From Solanum dulcamara (Eukaryota > Streptophyta > Magnoliopsida > Solanales > Solanaceae), in NCBI RefSeq assembly GCF_947179165.1, contig NC_077242.1:23451097-23515096 (forward strand): a DNA stretch of 64,000 nucleotides, written 5' to 3'. Below the pieces are notes generated by a model. It was not told the origin of the DNA and ran no database searches. It saw only the letters and a program-made list of their open reading frames with translations. Each line of letters opens with the position of its first letter. Position 1 is the stretch's first letter. Positions 24,767-35,469 of this stretch are shown piece by piece. The position numbers were made by a program, and so were the translations under genes.

Positions 24767-26650
24767 TGGTAAGGCCTAGAGCTAAAGTCATTGAGTATGA
24801 GGCTGCACCTGCTGCCCGAGCCCTAGTTCAGGGGAGAGATAGAGAATGAGGTAGAGTTAGGAGACGAGGCCGAGCGAGAGGAGTGGCATTTACTCGTTGC
24901 CAAGCTAGAAAGCTATCGCCTAAGCTGGTTATGAGCACGAGGATGATTATGAGCAATAGAGGCCATCCCAGCCTCCTGAGGTCCTCGATAGTGCTCTGAT
25001 GCTTCAGGAGTTATTGGTTAGACTATTTGCTAGGTTGGAGGGTGCTCCAACTCCTGGTTTTTTCCCAGGTACTTTAGGATCTCCTATCGCAATTGGTACT
25101 ATGCCACTAGTTCAGGGGCCTAGTGTTGGGTTTCAGACTCCTGGATATTCTTTTGTTCCTTTTGTTATACCCTTGAGATTTGCAGCTCTACTAGTTTCTA
25201 CTAGTGTTGCTATATCGGTAGCTGAGCAAAAGAGCATTGAGAGATTTGGTCGATTGACACCTCTTAGATTTGATGGTATGGCCGGGGAGAAGGCCTATGA
25301 TTTTCTAACTAAGTGCTAGGACAACCTGGATATTCTATAGGCATATGGAGTAGCTTACACTTCATAGTGCTTGTAGGCCTACTGGTTCTCCTATGGTGAG
25401 TTGGGAGCAGTTTTCTGAGGTGTTTCTTCAGAGGTTTTTTCCTTATAGCCTATGTGACCTGCGTAGAGACGAGTTTGACAGGTTGGAGCAGGGCTCCCTA
25501 TCCGTATCTTAGTACGAGGCTTGCTTCCATGAGCAGTCTCATTATACCATGTCCAGTATTCCTATTGAGTTTTAGCGGATCTACAAGCTGGTGAAAGGAT
25601 TCACGGGTTATCTTCAGGAGGTTAAAACTTCCCTTGTACTATCCGGTGGTGCCTTAAGTGTGTTATTGACCACGCCAGGATAATCGAGAGCATTTGGCAT
25701 GCTAGACATTGTGGGGAGAAGAGGTTCCCTCAGCAGGGTCAATTTTATGGTCACTCCTTTAGCGACTTAGAGTATTCGGGTTCAAGTACCCATGGTTATT
25801 AAGGCAGACTAGTCGAGACAGTTATTTTATGGCTCAGATGGTACAAGTGGATCTAGATCGAGCCAGACTGGTTATAGTTGTTCTTCAGGATCTGGAGGAT
25901 GTATTAATACTTCTGGTTACCTTCCACGGATTTTAGGACCTTAAGGCTGCATTGTTTGTGATGAGTTTGGGCATAAGGCCTAAGACTACCTAAAATATGC
26001 TCTTTCTACTAGGCGGCCCCGGACACTGGTTGTTTGTTCTACTTCCGCTCCAGTTGTGTGAGGTACTTCATAGGGTACCTGAGGTGGCACCAAGAGTGGA
26101 GCTAGAGGTGGCGGTCATAGTGGTTTGCAAGCTAGAGGTGACCGTCAGCTTTGTTATGCTATACCAGGAAGATTTGAGGCAGAGGCCTCTGATGCAGTTA
26201 TTATAGGTATTGTTTTGGTTTGCCAGCATCCTACTTCAGTATTATTTGATCTAGGGTCTACCTATTCTTACGTGTCGACCTATTTTAATATGGGTAATAA
26301 TTATGTATGTGAGCCTCTTACTGTGCCTATTACTGTTTCTACCTAGTAGGTGAGTCCTTAGTGGTGAATCGAGTATATCAAGGTTGTTTGGAGGTATTTT
26401 TGGGTATTCGGGTGGAGAAACCCGTGCAAACTTGATTTAGTTAGACATGTTTGATTTGATATGATATTGAGTATGAACCGCTTATCTCCGTATCATTCTA
26501 TATTAGATTGCTATGCAAAGACTGTGACCTTAGCTTATCCTGGTTTGCCTATCTTGGTGTGGAAGGATAATCCGAGTTCGTATCCAAAGGGGGTGATGTC
26601 TCATATTAGTGCTCTTCTTCTAACATATAAGGTTTGTTTGTCTTATTTCG
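24767..26650 (+). pseudogene. Truncated gypsy gag and protease
   Basis: ATG at 24767 opens MVRPRAKVIEYEAAPAA, a gag start. The frame is broken early by stops and frameshifts (TGA at about 24848). Capsid-like sequence is at 24999-25318 (ERFGRLTPLRFDGMAGEKAY) and 25390-25660. The zinc knuckle near 25950-25995 reads C-x2-C-x4-H and then loses its last Cys. The protease is at 26125-26346 with active-site sequence LFDLGSTYSYVS, and its C-terminal part at 26461-26650. Reading stops abruptly at about 26651, where an unrelated LTR fragment begins; no RT or integrase of this copy is in the window. Confidence 0.8.
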
Positions 26651-26651
26651 C

Positions 26652-27180
26652 TTAAATCCACCAAATTGATGATCTACGCCTATGAATCACCTCCAATTAC
26701 CTCCTAGCTATTAAAATATTAATCACAATGTCAATATGAACGTTTCGACACCAAAATCATATTTTTCAAATATGAACCCAAAATTGGATCTAAAATGGAA
26801 TTGTGGGACCCACACCAAAAATATCAAATCCAACTCCGTCAAGAGGTGCATTTGAGCTAAATAACTCACTTTCAAAATTACAACACAATTTAATACTCAA
26901 ACATGATGGAAACAACTCATGGGATAATTTCATCATTAAAGCTAATTTCAAGCTTGGGCAGACCCTTTAGGGTGGAAATTACCTTAAAAATTTGATATTC
27001 ACACTTCCCCGAACACTCCACAACGAACCCACAATTCACATGAACACCCAGCACTTTGAATCACCTCAATCGAAGCTCTGTAGCTCAAGAAATCAACACC
27101 TCTATTAAAGAGAAGATTCAAGAGGAGGGCAGCAGCTTAAAGCAATAAAATGACTCAAACAAAGCTTCCCCAGCTTATTT
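26652..27180 (-). repeat. LTR fragment, minus orientation, same family as 20251-22775
   Basis: It aligns in direct orientation with 21358-21880 (shared strings include 'atccaccaaattgatgatct' and 'cacacttcc/gaaccccacaat'-like segments). Both ends are truncated. It abuts a broken protease reading frame on its left. Confidence 0.75.
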
Positions 27181-27242
27181 GAGCCTTCAAGTAAATCCTT
27201 GTCTTTACTTTCGCGGACCAAAGTTCTTTTAGTAGTGAATGT

Positions 27243-28330
27243 TGTAATAGCCCTCCTAGTCATTTTCGTATTTCTACTTCCATTTCATCTTTTAGAGCGT
27301 TTAGTGACCCCAGGTTATTTATGACCTGTTGGCATGGGTATCTCGGTCTCTTAGTCGTTCATTTGGATTTTAGGCATGTTTTCATATTTTGGAGCTTTTA
27401 TAACTTGAAAAGTTGACTTCGATTATAACTTTAGGTAAATAACCTCAGAATGGAATTCTAACTATTCCATCAGCTTCGGAATGACCAAATTAGGTTAGTT
27501 GCATGAATACACGAGTATCGAGGCAATCGATATGAGTTTGGGGCCATTCTGTGTTTTTCCCTTTAAAACTTGGCCTAAGGTTGACTTTGGTCTATATTCT
27601 TTGTAAACGCGCTTGGATTGAAATTTTGTCAGCGTGGCTAACTTTGGAATATTGAGTTTGGTCTAGAACAACCTTTCATGCATGTTTCGAGGTTCCGGTT
27701 TTATGCCGAGCCCTTTGTGGTTTTGATTTAAATTGGATTTTGGGTCTGGGACCTACTTTTCACCCAAACGACCTCCATTGAAAATTTTGACTGCACCATT
27801 GAGTCCAGAATGTTGTTTCTAATCACAATTCATATTTGGTTTGCCTTCATGGGACTCCGAATGAGTCCAGAGAAATTTGGACTCTGCTTTCACTATTCAT
27901 CGCGGTTACTATTCACCGCGAATTTTTCAGATTTAAGTCCCCACTTTGACAAATGATTTCTTCACCATTTTGAGCTCAATTTCAGTGATTCAAAGGTTCA
28001 AATTGAAGGGAATTTTGAGAGGAACGTGTTGGTAAGCTCGTAAGGACTCTGCTGTCTTTTGTTGTTTTCGGAGTGAAATTTTGGAGAATTTTGAGAAGTG
28101 ATTTCTTGGCCAATTTAGGTCTCATTTGAGCAATTCAAAAGCCTATCTCGCGTGAAATTTTGAGGAGAACGTTGTGGTGTTATCAAAAACTGATTTGGGG
28201 CATTTGATTGAAGTAAAAATCGCGATTTTAGCTACTATTTTTGTTGAATTTCGGAGTGAAATTTTGTTATTAATTAAAGCTAAGTCCGCCTAGAGTTGTG
28301 CTGAGCCGCTTCTCGCTTTACCCTCAGTGC
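27243..28330 (+). repeat. LTR fragment, plus orientation, same family
   Basis: It starts TGTAATAGCCCTCC, the LTR 5' end, and matches the reverse complement of 22775 downward to about 21800. Together with 26652-27180 it forms a head-to-head pair of the same LTR family separated by about 60 bases. The right end near 28330 is approximate. Confidence 0.7.
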
Positions 28331-29881
28331 CCACAAGGTTAGTGACAAATTTAAAGTTACTTTTTTTTTCTTTTCAATAATTTAAACTATATTGTTACAA
28401 ATATAAAAATGTATCATCATTTTAAAAATAGATTAATAAAAATAATATTAAACAAATTAAAACAAAAAGTGTAATAAGGAACAGATTAAATGGTACCATC
28501 GCAAAGCAAAGAGTTTCAAATTCTATTTTGAGTTAACCTTAGTTTCGTAGTGTGATTTTGAGACCATCGCAATAAGAATCATCGAATTTCAATGTCGTAA
28601 GAGGAGCCATTTAAACTTGAAAAGTTGTTGTTGAGTTTGATGCATCCGCAAATGCGGAGTTTGACCACAAATGAGATATTCGTAAATGCAGTAAAAGTCC
28701 GCAAATATGGAAACCGTAGAATATTAAAAATCTGATTTCACCCCCATTCTTCAAAATCATTTTTTGAAAGTTAGGGAGCTCAAATACATGTATAGCTCCA
28801 GTATAAGATGTTCAACAGAAACCATAGAAATATGATTATGATAATTTTACGTAAATCTGTTGAATATTAAAATCCTTTTTTTACCTAAATGTCATTTTTC
28901 GTAGACTTAACATGTGTTTACTGATCTGAGAAGGCGGGTGTACGGATCTCACGAGATTCCTATGCATTTTGGAGAATAAAATAAAAACTAAAAATTATAA
29001 ACTTAAGAGCTTTTCAAAATCAACATGATAATAAGTTGAAAACTAGCAATTTCAAAAAAAAATAAGAGTTGATCACTGTCAAATATTAAAGAAACCACAT
29101 TCAACATTTAAAAGAAAATAAATCAAATAGACCCTAAAATAAATATTACCTTAAATAAATTATCATACACATAAATTTCAATTAAACTATAAAATTCTAA
29201 TTAAATTATTATAATCTAACATCACTTACTAAAATTTAGGGAAACGAAATATCTCAATAGATGTATTTTTTTTATGGTGGCAGTGTTGTCTGGCGACGGA
29301 TGGTGGTTGATAGCGGCGAACAAAATACACTTTCTGTCATGTTTTTCATGTTTGCAAGCACGCCAACAGTAATAGCCACACTTGAAGATTCTCCCATAAG
29401 ATTTTTGCAAATAGTTTTTAACTTTTCCTTCACTAGTGTTGGCCTGCTAATAGTGTTGTTGAAAAAAATTATTACACTTATTTTTCAAATTATTTATCTA
29501 AGATTCATATTAATTATTATTTGTTTCGTAAATTAACAAAAAGGCACATATGGGAAAAAACTTTGTTCCCTTAATTCACTCTTAGCTTTTTATTCTACTA
29601 CTTTGTACTCATGGTTCATTTGAGTGCTTATTATGCCTACTTTATTTTTCATCTGACCATTCCCCTAGTCGTTTCTACTGTGAGAATTAATCATGTGTCC
29701 TTAATATCTGATCCTCTAAAATGTCCACGAAATTTCTTTTGTGACAAAATATAATTTTTAAGTGATAAAATAATTCGTCACTAATAATCAAATTCCTTTT
29801 TCCGTTTCTCGAAATTGACAAAACGCCATATTTTTCATGTTTGCATTAATTCTACAGGAAAATGACATTCAATAGTTTTTA
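28331..29881. other. AT-rich intergenic DNA, no gene recognised
   Basis: The open frames at 29222-29410 (-) and 29261-29536 (+) overlap on opposite strands and match nothing I recognise. No element ends are obvious. Confidence 0.5.
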
Positions 29882-30160
29882 CTCCCTCCGTCTGATAGAT
29901 GGTTACTTTTCATTTTACACGATAATTAAAAAATTATTAATAGATTATTTAATTTTACCATTTTTCCTTTGCTCATATTAATTAATCTCTTGAAAAAAAA
30001 GTTTTTGGATCTTCAAAATTTATTTAAACTTCCAAAATATATTAATTGTAGGGATAAAATAAAAATAAAATAAATTAATTCTATCTTAATTAGTAAGTAA
30101 TTAAATAATATAAGACAAATAATTTTAATAAAATATTTATTAAATATGAGACGGAGAAAA
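29882..30160. mobile_element. Stowaway-type MITE
   Basis: The left end CTCCCTCCGTCTGAT is preceded by TA. The right end, read on the minus strand, is TTTCTCCGTCTCAT followed on the + strand by TA. The roughly 280-base length, AT-rich body, inverted ends and TA duplication fit a Stowaway (Tc1/mariner-derived) MITE. Confidence 0.75.
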
Positions 30161-30612
30161 TATTTTTTTACTACTCACTATCTGTCACTGATAAATAAAA
30201 ACACATTCCGGAATACACAGAAAGTATAGGAAAATATAAAGGGAAAATTACCCTTTTACACATATTAAGATGCTATATTTATTTTTATTCCCTACTACAC
30301 CAAAAAATTCCAAAATCCCTCTTTTTCCTTTCTCTCTCTCTCCCTCACTGATACATCCGCCTCCTCCTTCATCCTCGCCCTAATTTGTTCTAGTTAATTT
30401 GATCATCTTCAACCGTTAATCAATTTCAAGGTTTCAACTAAGGTATATTTTAATCTTTCCTTATATGAAATTTCACTTCATCCTCATTCAATCTGATTTC
30501 TCCTAAAATTTGTATCTTTTGATTTCTTCTGTAAATCTTTGAAAAATCTTCTAAATTTTTTATCATTTGCTTTCTTCTATAAATCTTTCTATTTTTGTTT
30601 CTCATACCTTCA
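30161..30612. other. Intergenic DNA upstream of a coding-like fragment
   Basis: Contains a CT-rich run at 30324-30345 and 'gtttcaactaaggtatatt' at 30431-30450, which could be a leader exon end with a GT donor. This is consistent with the 5' part of a former gene or transposon, but nothing firm can be said. Confidence 0.4.
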
Positions 30613-30861
30613 ATGATACATATGGAATCCGTTCATGGTCTCAAACAGTCCAATAAAAATCAAGGAATTCTTGTTTCACCTGGTTCTGATTCGTCTTAGG
30701 AAGGTTACGACGAGGTTAGATCCAAACATCGTAACGATCCAGCAGTGATGAATAAGCTACGTGAGAAATTGAAGTCGAAAGCTACAGTTAAACATGCACC
30801 CAAAGAAATAGACAACAAGATTGAAGGGGTTACAACACGCCCTAATCTCCCAAAGGTATAG
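30613..30861 (+). pseudogene. Unrecognised coding-like fragment with one in-frame stop
   Basis: From ATG at 30613 the frame reads 28 codons, a TAG at 30697-30699, then 53 more codons to TAG at 30859-30861. The reading is hydrophilic, rich in Lys, Asn and Asp, with a charged stretch near NKLREKLKSKATVKH, and unlike the AT-rich noise around it. A possible splice donor (AAG|GTATAG) sits at 30855/30856. I do not recognise the protein. It may be the first coding exon of a decayed host gene or of a DNA transposon; the tandem repeats directly downstream would then be in its intron. Confidence that it once coded is modest. Confidence 0.4.
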
Positions 30862-30902
30862 GTTCAATTAAGATTTTTTTTTAGAATAAAAATTTTGTGA
30901 AG

Positions 30903-31330
30903 GTTTTAATGATTCTGATACATATCATTTATGTATCAGATACATAATGTTTTTTTCAAATGCAATTTTTTAGAGATTTACTATTTCTGATACATCATGT
31001 TTAAATGTCAGTTTCTGTTGTTTCAAGTTTTAATGATTCTGATACATATCATTTATGTATCAGATACATAATGTCTTTTTCAAATGCAATTTTTTGGAGA
31101 TTTACTATTTCTGATACATCATGTTTAAGTGTCAGTTTCTGTTATTTCAAGTTTTAATAATTTTGATACATCTACATTTATGTATCAGATACATAATGTC
31201 TTTTTCAAATGCAGTTTTTTGAAGATTTACTATTTCTGATACATCATGTTTAAGTGTCATTTTTTGTTGTTTCAAGTTTTAATGATTCTGATACATCTAC
31301 ATTTATGTATCAGAATATAATATATAACTG
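30903..31330. repeat. Tandem repeat, ~124-base unit with TGATACAT/ATGTATCA palindromes
   Basis: The phrase 'gttttaatgattctgatac' or a close variant starts units at 30903, 31027, 31151 and 31276, spacing 124, 124 and 125. Each complete unit also has 'tttactatttctgatacatcatg'-like sequence and the near-palindrome TGTATCAGATACAT. The fourth unit is cut short near 31330. Units differ by a few bases. Confidence 0.85.
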
Positions 31331-32115
31331 CTTCTGATACATCTTCTGTATGTATCAGAATCTCATCTCATGCATCAGATATTTTAATGCATATGATACA
31401 TCGTATTTATGTATAAAGTTCAAGTTGTATTTAACCATTTTCATGTTAATGCATGGAATGAAATACGTCATCAAGAAGATCCCGTCCCACCCATTGAGAT
31501 TCGGAACTATAAAAGTCAATCATACCTTATCTCAATCTTCTATCCATAAATAACTGATGTGCATTAACTATTCTATAGCTAAAGTTATGTATCAGATACA
31601 TAACTTATGTATCAGCAAAAGTGAAAAAATAATTGAAATCAACTTCGGTTTGAATTGATGCTCTGTTTTTTCCATTCGAGACGATGCTCTATTTTTTGGC
31701 TTGAATCTTCATGAACATCACAGTTGCTTTTTTAAACAAATTAATCTCATTAATTAGATCAGTGATTCAATTAAATAACCAATCAAAACTTACATTAAAT
31801 ACTAACCATAAATAGCTGATATGCATTAAGTATTCTACATCTAAAGTTGATGTATCAGATACATAACTTATGTATCACCAAAACTGAAAAAAAATTGAAA
31901 TCGAATTTGATTTGAATTTATGCTCTGTTTTTTGGCTTGAATCTTCACGTACACAACCGTTATTTTTTAACCAAATTAATCTCATTAATTAGATCAGTAA
32001 TTGATTTAAAGAACCAATCATACCTTATATTAAGATATTATCCATAAATAGATGATCTTCATTAATTACTCTATAGATAATTGATGTATCAGATACATCA
32101 CTAATGTATCAGAAA
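31331..32115. repeat. Second tandem array, ~235-265-base unit, same palindrome
   Basis: The phrase 'cataaatagctgatatgcatta' (shown as 'cataaata ... gcatta') starts units near 31545, 31808 and 32043, each followed about 45 bases later by TGTATCAGATACAT and 'cttatgtatca'. Spacing is about 263 and 235. A looser stretch with single TGATACAT motifs links it to the 124-base array. It ends about 170 bases before the TATA box of the protease gene. Confidence 0.75.
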
Positions 32116-32288
32116 AATTGAAAAAAAAGGGGATATCGAGTAATTTTGGTACAATGAGGGATGTATAGTAATTAGACTTTTCCATTATGGGATTTAGGTA
32201 AAGTTTACAAATATAAATGAAAGATCTCTGGTAAACCAGGCCAGAAGTTCAAATGGGCCCCACTTAAATACCCGACAAAATAAACCTC

Positions 32289-32294
32289 TATAAA
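32289..32294 (+). promoter_or_regulatory. Probable TATA box of the cysteine protease gene
   Basis: CTCTATAAATTC places TATAAA 71 bases before the ATG at 32360. A start of transcription near 32320 and a leader of about 40 bases would be usual for plants. Confidence 0.6.
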
Positions 32295-32943
32295 TTCTCC
32301 ACTGTTCCTACCAACCTTATACATCCAATCCTCTTTCCACTTTACAATTACAAATTACAATGTCACGTTTCTCACTCCTATTGGTTCTCGTTTCCGGCCT
32401 TTTTGCTATTGCACTTGCCGGACCGGCGACCTTCACCAATGAGAATTTGATAAGGCAAGTCATTTCCGAAGAGCTGGAGAACGGAATTCTCCAAGTCGTC
32501 GGCGAGACTCGCGATGCTCTCTCCTTCGCTCGCTTTGCTATCAGGTTACTAAATTCTGTTATGAGATTATAATGATTTTTCTTTGATAAAAGTATTAAAA
32601 ACACCTTCGAACTTGGCGTGAATTATTGATTTCGTCATTGAACTATTGATATGCTTAAAAACACTCCTCAATTTGACGAACTAAGCTTAAATACACCCCT
32701 CCCATTTCATGCACAAAAATGTGTGAATCATGCGCCACACGTGGATTTTTTAACTGATGTGGCATATATATAATTAAAAAAATATATTAAAAACACTCCG
32801 AACTTGGCGCGAATTAATGGCTTCGTCCTGAACTATTGATAAGCTAAAAAACACCTCTCAACTTGACGAACTAAGCTTAAATACACCCCTCCTATTTCAT
32901 ACACAAAAATATGTCATTCACGCTCTACACGTGGATTTTTTAA

Positions 32944-32946
<3 letters not shown>

Positions 32947-32998
<52 letters not shown>
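32947..32998. repeat. AT dinucleotide microsatellite
   Basis: About 26 TA units in a row inside the intron 1 transposon, directly after its duplicated left arm. Confidence 0.95.
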
Positions 32999-33001
<3 letters not shown>

Positions 33002-33165
33002 TAACATAAAGAAATAAAAGAAAGGGTTTTGTTATTTTAAAGTTCAAGTCTTTCATTTTCCACCTCTCTTCCCCACCAAAGTTTTTTTCCTATGTCACAA
33101 CATAACCCTTCGATTTTCATGAAAATCAAAGGTTTTAACCTAGACAACGTTGGTGAAAGTACTGG

Positions 33166-33361
33166 TAAGCAATGACGGAGCCAGAATTTTGAATAAGCAG
33201 GTTCAAAATCTGAATAAGTACACATACAAACTAGTCAAAGGGGGTTCGACATCTACTTTGTACACATAAAAAAATTATTTTAACCATGTATAAATGATAT
33301 AATTTTCTACCAAAGGAGGTTCGGATGAACCCGTAGCCAAAAGGTGGCTCTGCCACTGCTG
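33166..33361. mobile_element. Small MITE nested in the intron 1 transposon
   Basis: The left end AGCAATGACGGAGCCA and the right end read on the minus strand AGCAGTGGCAGAGCCA are near-identical inverted repeats of 16 bases about 195 bases apart. Similar sequence with 'ggcggagccaga' ends is a common short repeat in Solanaceae. The superfamily is not decided. Confidence 0.55.
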
Positions 33362-34582
33362 GTGAGTATATGCTTTGTTAGTTCTTTATTTTGTTGGGGT
33401 TTTGTTTGCGGGATTTTTACTAATTAAATTTCGATTTAAGATCAAGCATTCGACTGTAAGAAATTTAATGACGGAACATTAGTGACCAAGTTTAATACAT
33501 AAAATAAATTCGACAAAAAAAATTAATCCATACCTGATAGTTTTTACAACCCTAAAATCTTCTTCCGAGATTGTCATCCGACCATGAAATTTTTAATGTT
33601 GTCGGAAGTCCATATCGACAAAAAAAAGTCATGAACACAATAGGAGGAGAAAGAATATTATAGCTATGAAATTAAGCAATTAAAAAAGAGAATGAAAAAA
33701 AAAATTGAATCTTGTTTGGAGGTTTGTGTTAATGGAAGAGAAGTTAAATAGGAATAAGAAGGATAGTAGCCGCTGGTAACTAAAAATTGAAGAAAATAAT
33801 AAAAAAATAAAAATAAGGTTGATGTGGCCTTTTTTTACCCTTTCGCGTGCTTGAATAAATTGTAGGCACTTGCTATGCCATGTTACATGGGAGGAGTGTA
33901 TTTAAGCTTAATTCGTCAAGTTGAGAGGTGTTTTTAAGCCTGTCAATAATTTAGGGACGAAACTAATAATCCGCGCAAAGTTCGGGGGTAGTTTTTAATA
34001 CTTCTCTCATTTCTCTTTTGTTTTATAATATTATATACTAATATTGTTGTATTTTTTAATATAAAAGGCATAGAAAAAGGTACGAGTCAATTGAGGAGAT
34101 CAAACAAAGGTTTGAGATATTTTTGGAGAATCTAAAGATGATTCGATCGCATAACAGCAAAGGACTATCATACAAACTCGGTGTCAATGGTATACTTTCA
34201 TTTTTTCTCTAATTCGCTTGTTAATTAATTATAATGTTATGTCCCTCATATGTACTATTATATATGTTGGTTTCATGGCAGAGTTTAGCGACCTAACATG
34301 GAATGAGTTCCGTAGAGCCAAGTTGGGGGCACCTCAAAACTGTTCTGCCACCACAAAGGGCAATCTCAAGCTCACTAAGGTTGATCTGCCGGAGAGGGTA
34401 TGTCCAATCAGAATGAACGGTTATATATATTTCTGGAGTTAATTAAACTAGTTTAATTTGTACGTAATGACATGCATCCATTGATCGTATACTGAGTTAA
34501 TTAATTAATTAATGTATAAACACTAATTTTGTGATTATAGAAAGACTGGAGGGAAGCTGGTATTGTTAGTCCAGTGAAGGAC

Positions 34583-34585
34583 TAG
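34583..34585 (+). other. In-frame TAG replacing the oxyanion-hole Gln codon
   Basis: Exon 4 reads K-D-W-R-E-A-G-I-V-S-P-V-K-D, stop, G-D-C-G-S-C-W. In the papain family the position before G-x-C-G-S-C-W is an invariant Gln that stabilises the oxyanion; CAG to TAG is one C-to-T change. Exon 4 is 74 bases, so skipping it would shift the frame and could not rescue the protein. Confidence 0.88.
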
Positions 34586-35462
34586 GGCGACTGCGGATCT
34601 TGCTGGACATTCAGGTAAGACTCTTAAAATTGAAATGTAATTAATGGAGCGGGCATAAAATATACTAAATATATAAAATATGTTTTGGCAGCACTACTGG
34701 TGCACTAGAAGCAGCCTATGCCCAAGCATTTGGGAAGGAAATCTCTCTGTCAGAACAACAGCTTGTGGACTGTGCTGGAGCTTTTAATAACTTTGGCTGC
34801 CAAGGAGGGCTTCCATCACAAGCCTTTGAGTACATTAAATACAACGGTGGTCTTGACACTGAAGAATCATATCCATACACCGGCAAGAATGGCATATGTA
34901 AATTCTCACCAGAATATGTTGGTGTCAAAGTCATAGATTCTATCAATATTACCCTGGTAATAACGTAATTCTCTTTAATTCAGTTTTTCAATCATAAAAC
35001 TGAATGGTCAAAGATAATAAACATGCTTGTGTGTAATTAATTACAGGGGGCTGAAACTGAACTGAAATATGCGGTTGCATTGATTAGGCCTGTTAGTGTT
35101 GCTTTTGAGGTGCTAGACGATTTCAGACAGTACAAGAGCGGAATTTACACCAGCACTGAATGTGGTAGCACTCCCATGGTAATTAAGTAATCCATCTTCT
35201 GAAATATCCATTCACCTAAATAGGACAATATATATCATGTATTACAAACTTACATTTCATTGGCAGGACGTAAACCATGCTGTTCTTGCTGTGGGTTACG
35301 GCGTTGAAAATGGCGTTCCCTATTGGCTCATAAAGAATTCATGGGGATCAGAATGGGGTGACCATGGATACTTCAAAATGGAGATGGGAAAGAACATGTG
35401 TGGTGTTGCAACTTGCGCATCCTTCCCAATTGTTGGCTAACTTTTCCACTTTTCTAAACTCA

Positions 35463-35468
35463 AATAAA
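35463..35468 (+). terminator. Polyadenylation signal AATAAA of the protease gene
   Basis: AATAAA lies 23 bases after the TAA stop codon, with a second AATAAA about 60 bases further on (near 35522). Both are usable near-upstream elements for plant 3' end formation. Confidence 0.5.
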
Positions 35469-35469
35469 T

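Larger units (their letters stand above)
32588..34006. mobile_element. Inverted-repeat transposon inside intron 1
   Basis: The left arm (from 32588, 'aagtattaaaaacac ... acgaactaagcttaaatacac') reappears inverted at about 33890-34006 ('gtgtatttaagcttaattcgt ... gtttttaatactt'). Each arm is about 115 bases or more, imperfect. The left arm is additionally duplicated at about 32787-32945. No transposase is seen. Long arms suggest a Mutator-like non-autonomous element, but I could not see a clear 9-base target duplication. It accounts for the length of intron 1 (about 1.5 kb). Confidence 0.65.
32360..35440 (+). pseudogene. Aleurain-like (cathepsin H-type) cysteine protease with a nonsense codon
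   Basis: Seven exons with GT-AG junctions: 32360-32544, 34068-34189, 34282-34397, 34541-34614, 34692-34956, 35047-35178, 35267-35440. Together they give 1,068 bases, 356 codons with the final TAA, the usual aleurain length. The protein would be a papain-family (C1A) protease of the vacuole. Seen: a signal peptide (about residues 1-20), a vacuolar-sorting-like NLIR near residue 30, an I29 propeptide with the ERFNIN pattern in exon 2, catalytic Cys (CGSCWTF, 34601-34603), His ([11 protein letters not shown], 35276-35278) and Asn (IKNSWG, 35336-35338). The only lesion seen is TAG at 34583-34585, which ends translation after 155 residues, before the catalytic Cys. Everything downstream stays in frame, so the mutation is recent or not fully disabling. 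A sequencing error is the main alternative. Confidence 0.9.

Noticed and set aside
29222..29536. Overlapping open frames on both strands
   Set aside because: Neither resembles a known protein, and opposite-strand overlap in AT-rich DNA is expected by chance.
30903..32115. Regular repeats considered as a CRISPR array
   Set aside because: Repeat and intervening sequence are both conserved between units, so these are tandem repeats; the genome is a plant.
32317..32604. 95-codon minus-strand frame opposite protease exon 1
   Set aside because: It is the antisense shadow of exon 1, whose reading clearly belongs to the protease.
34555..34620. Alternative splicing that would avoid the TAG
   Set aside because: Exon 4 is 74 bases, so skipping shifts the frame, and no in-frame donor before the TAG with a usable downstream acceptor was seen.
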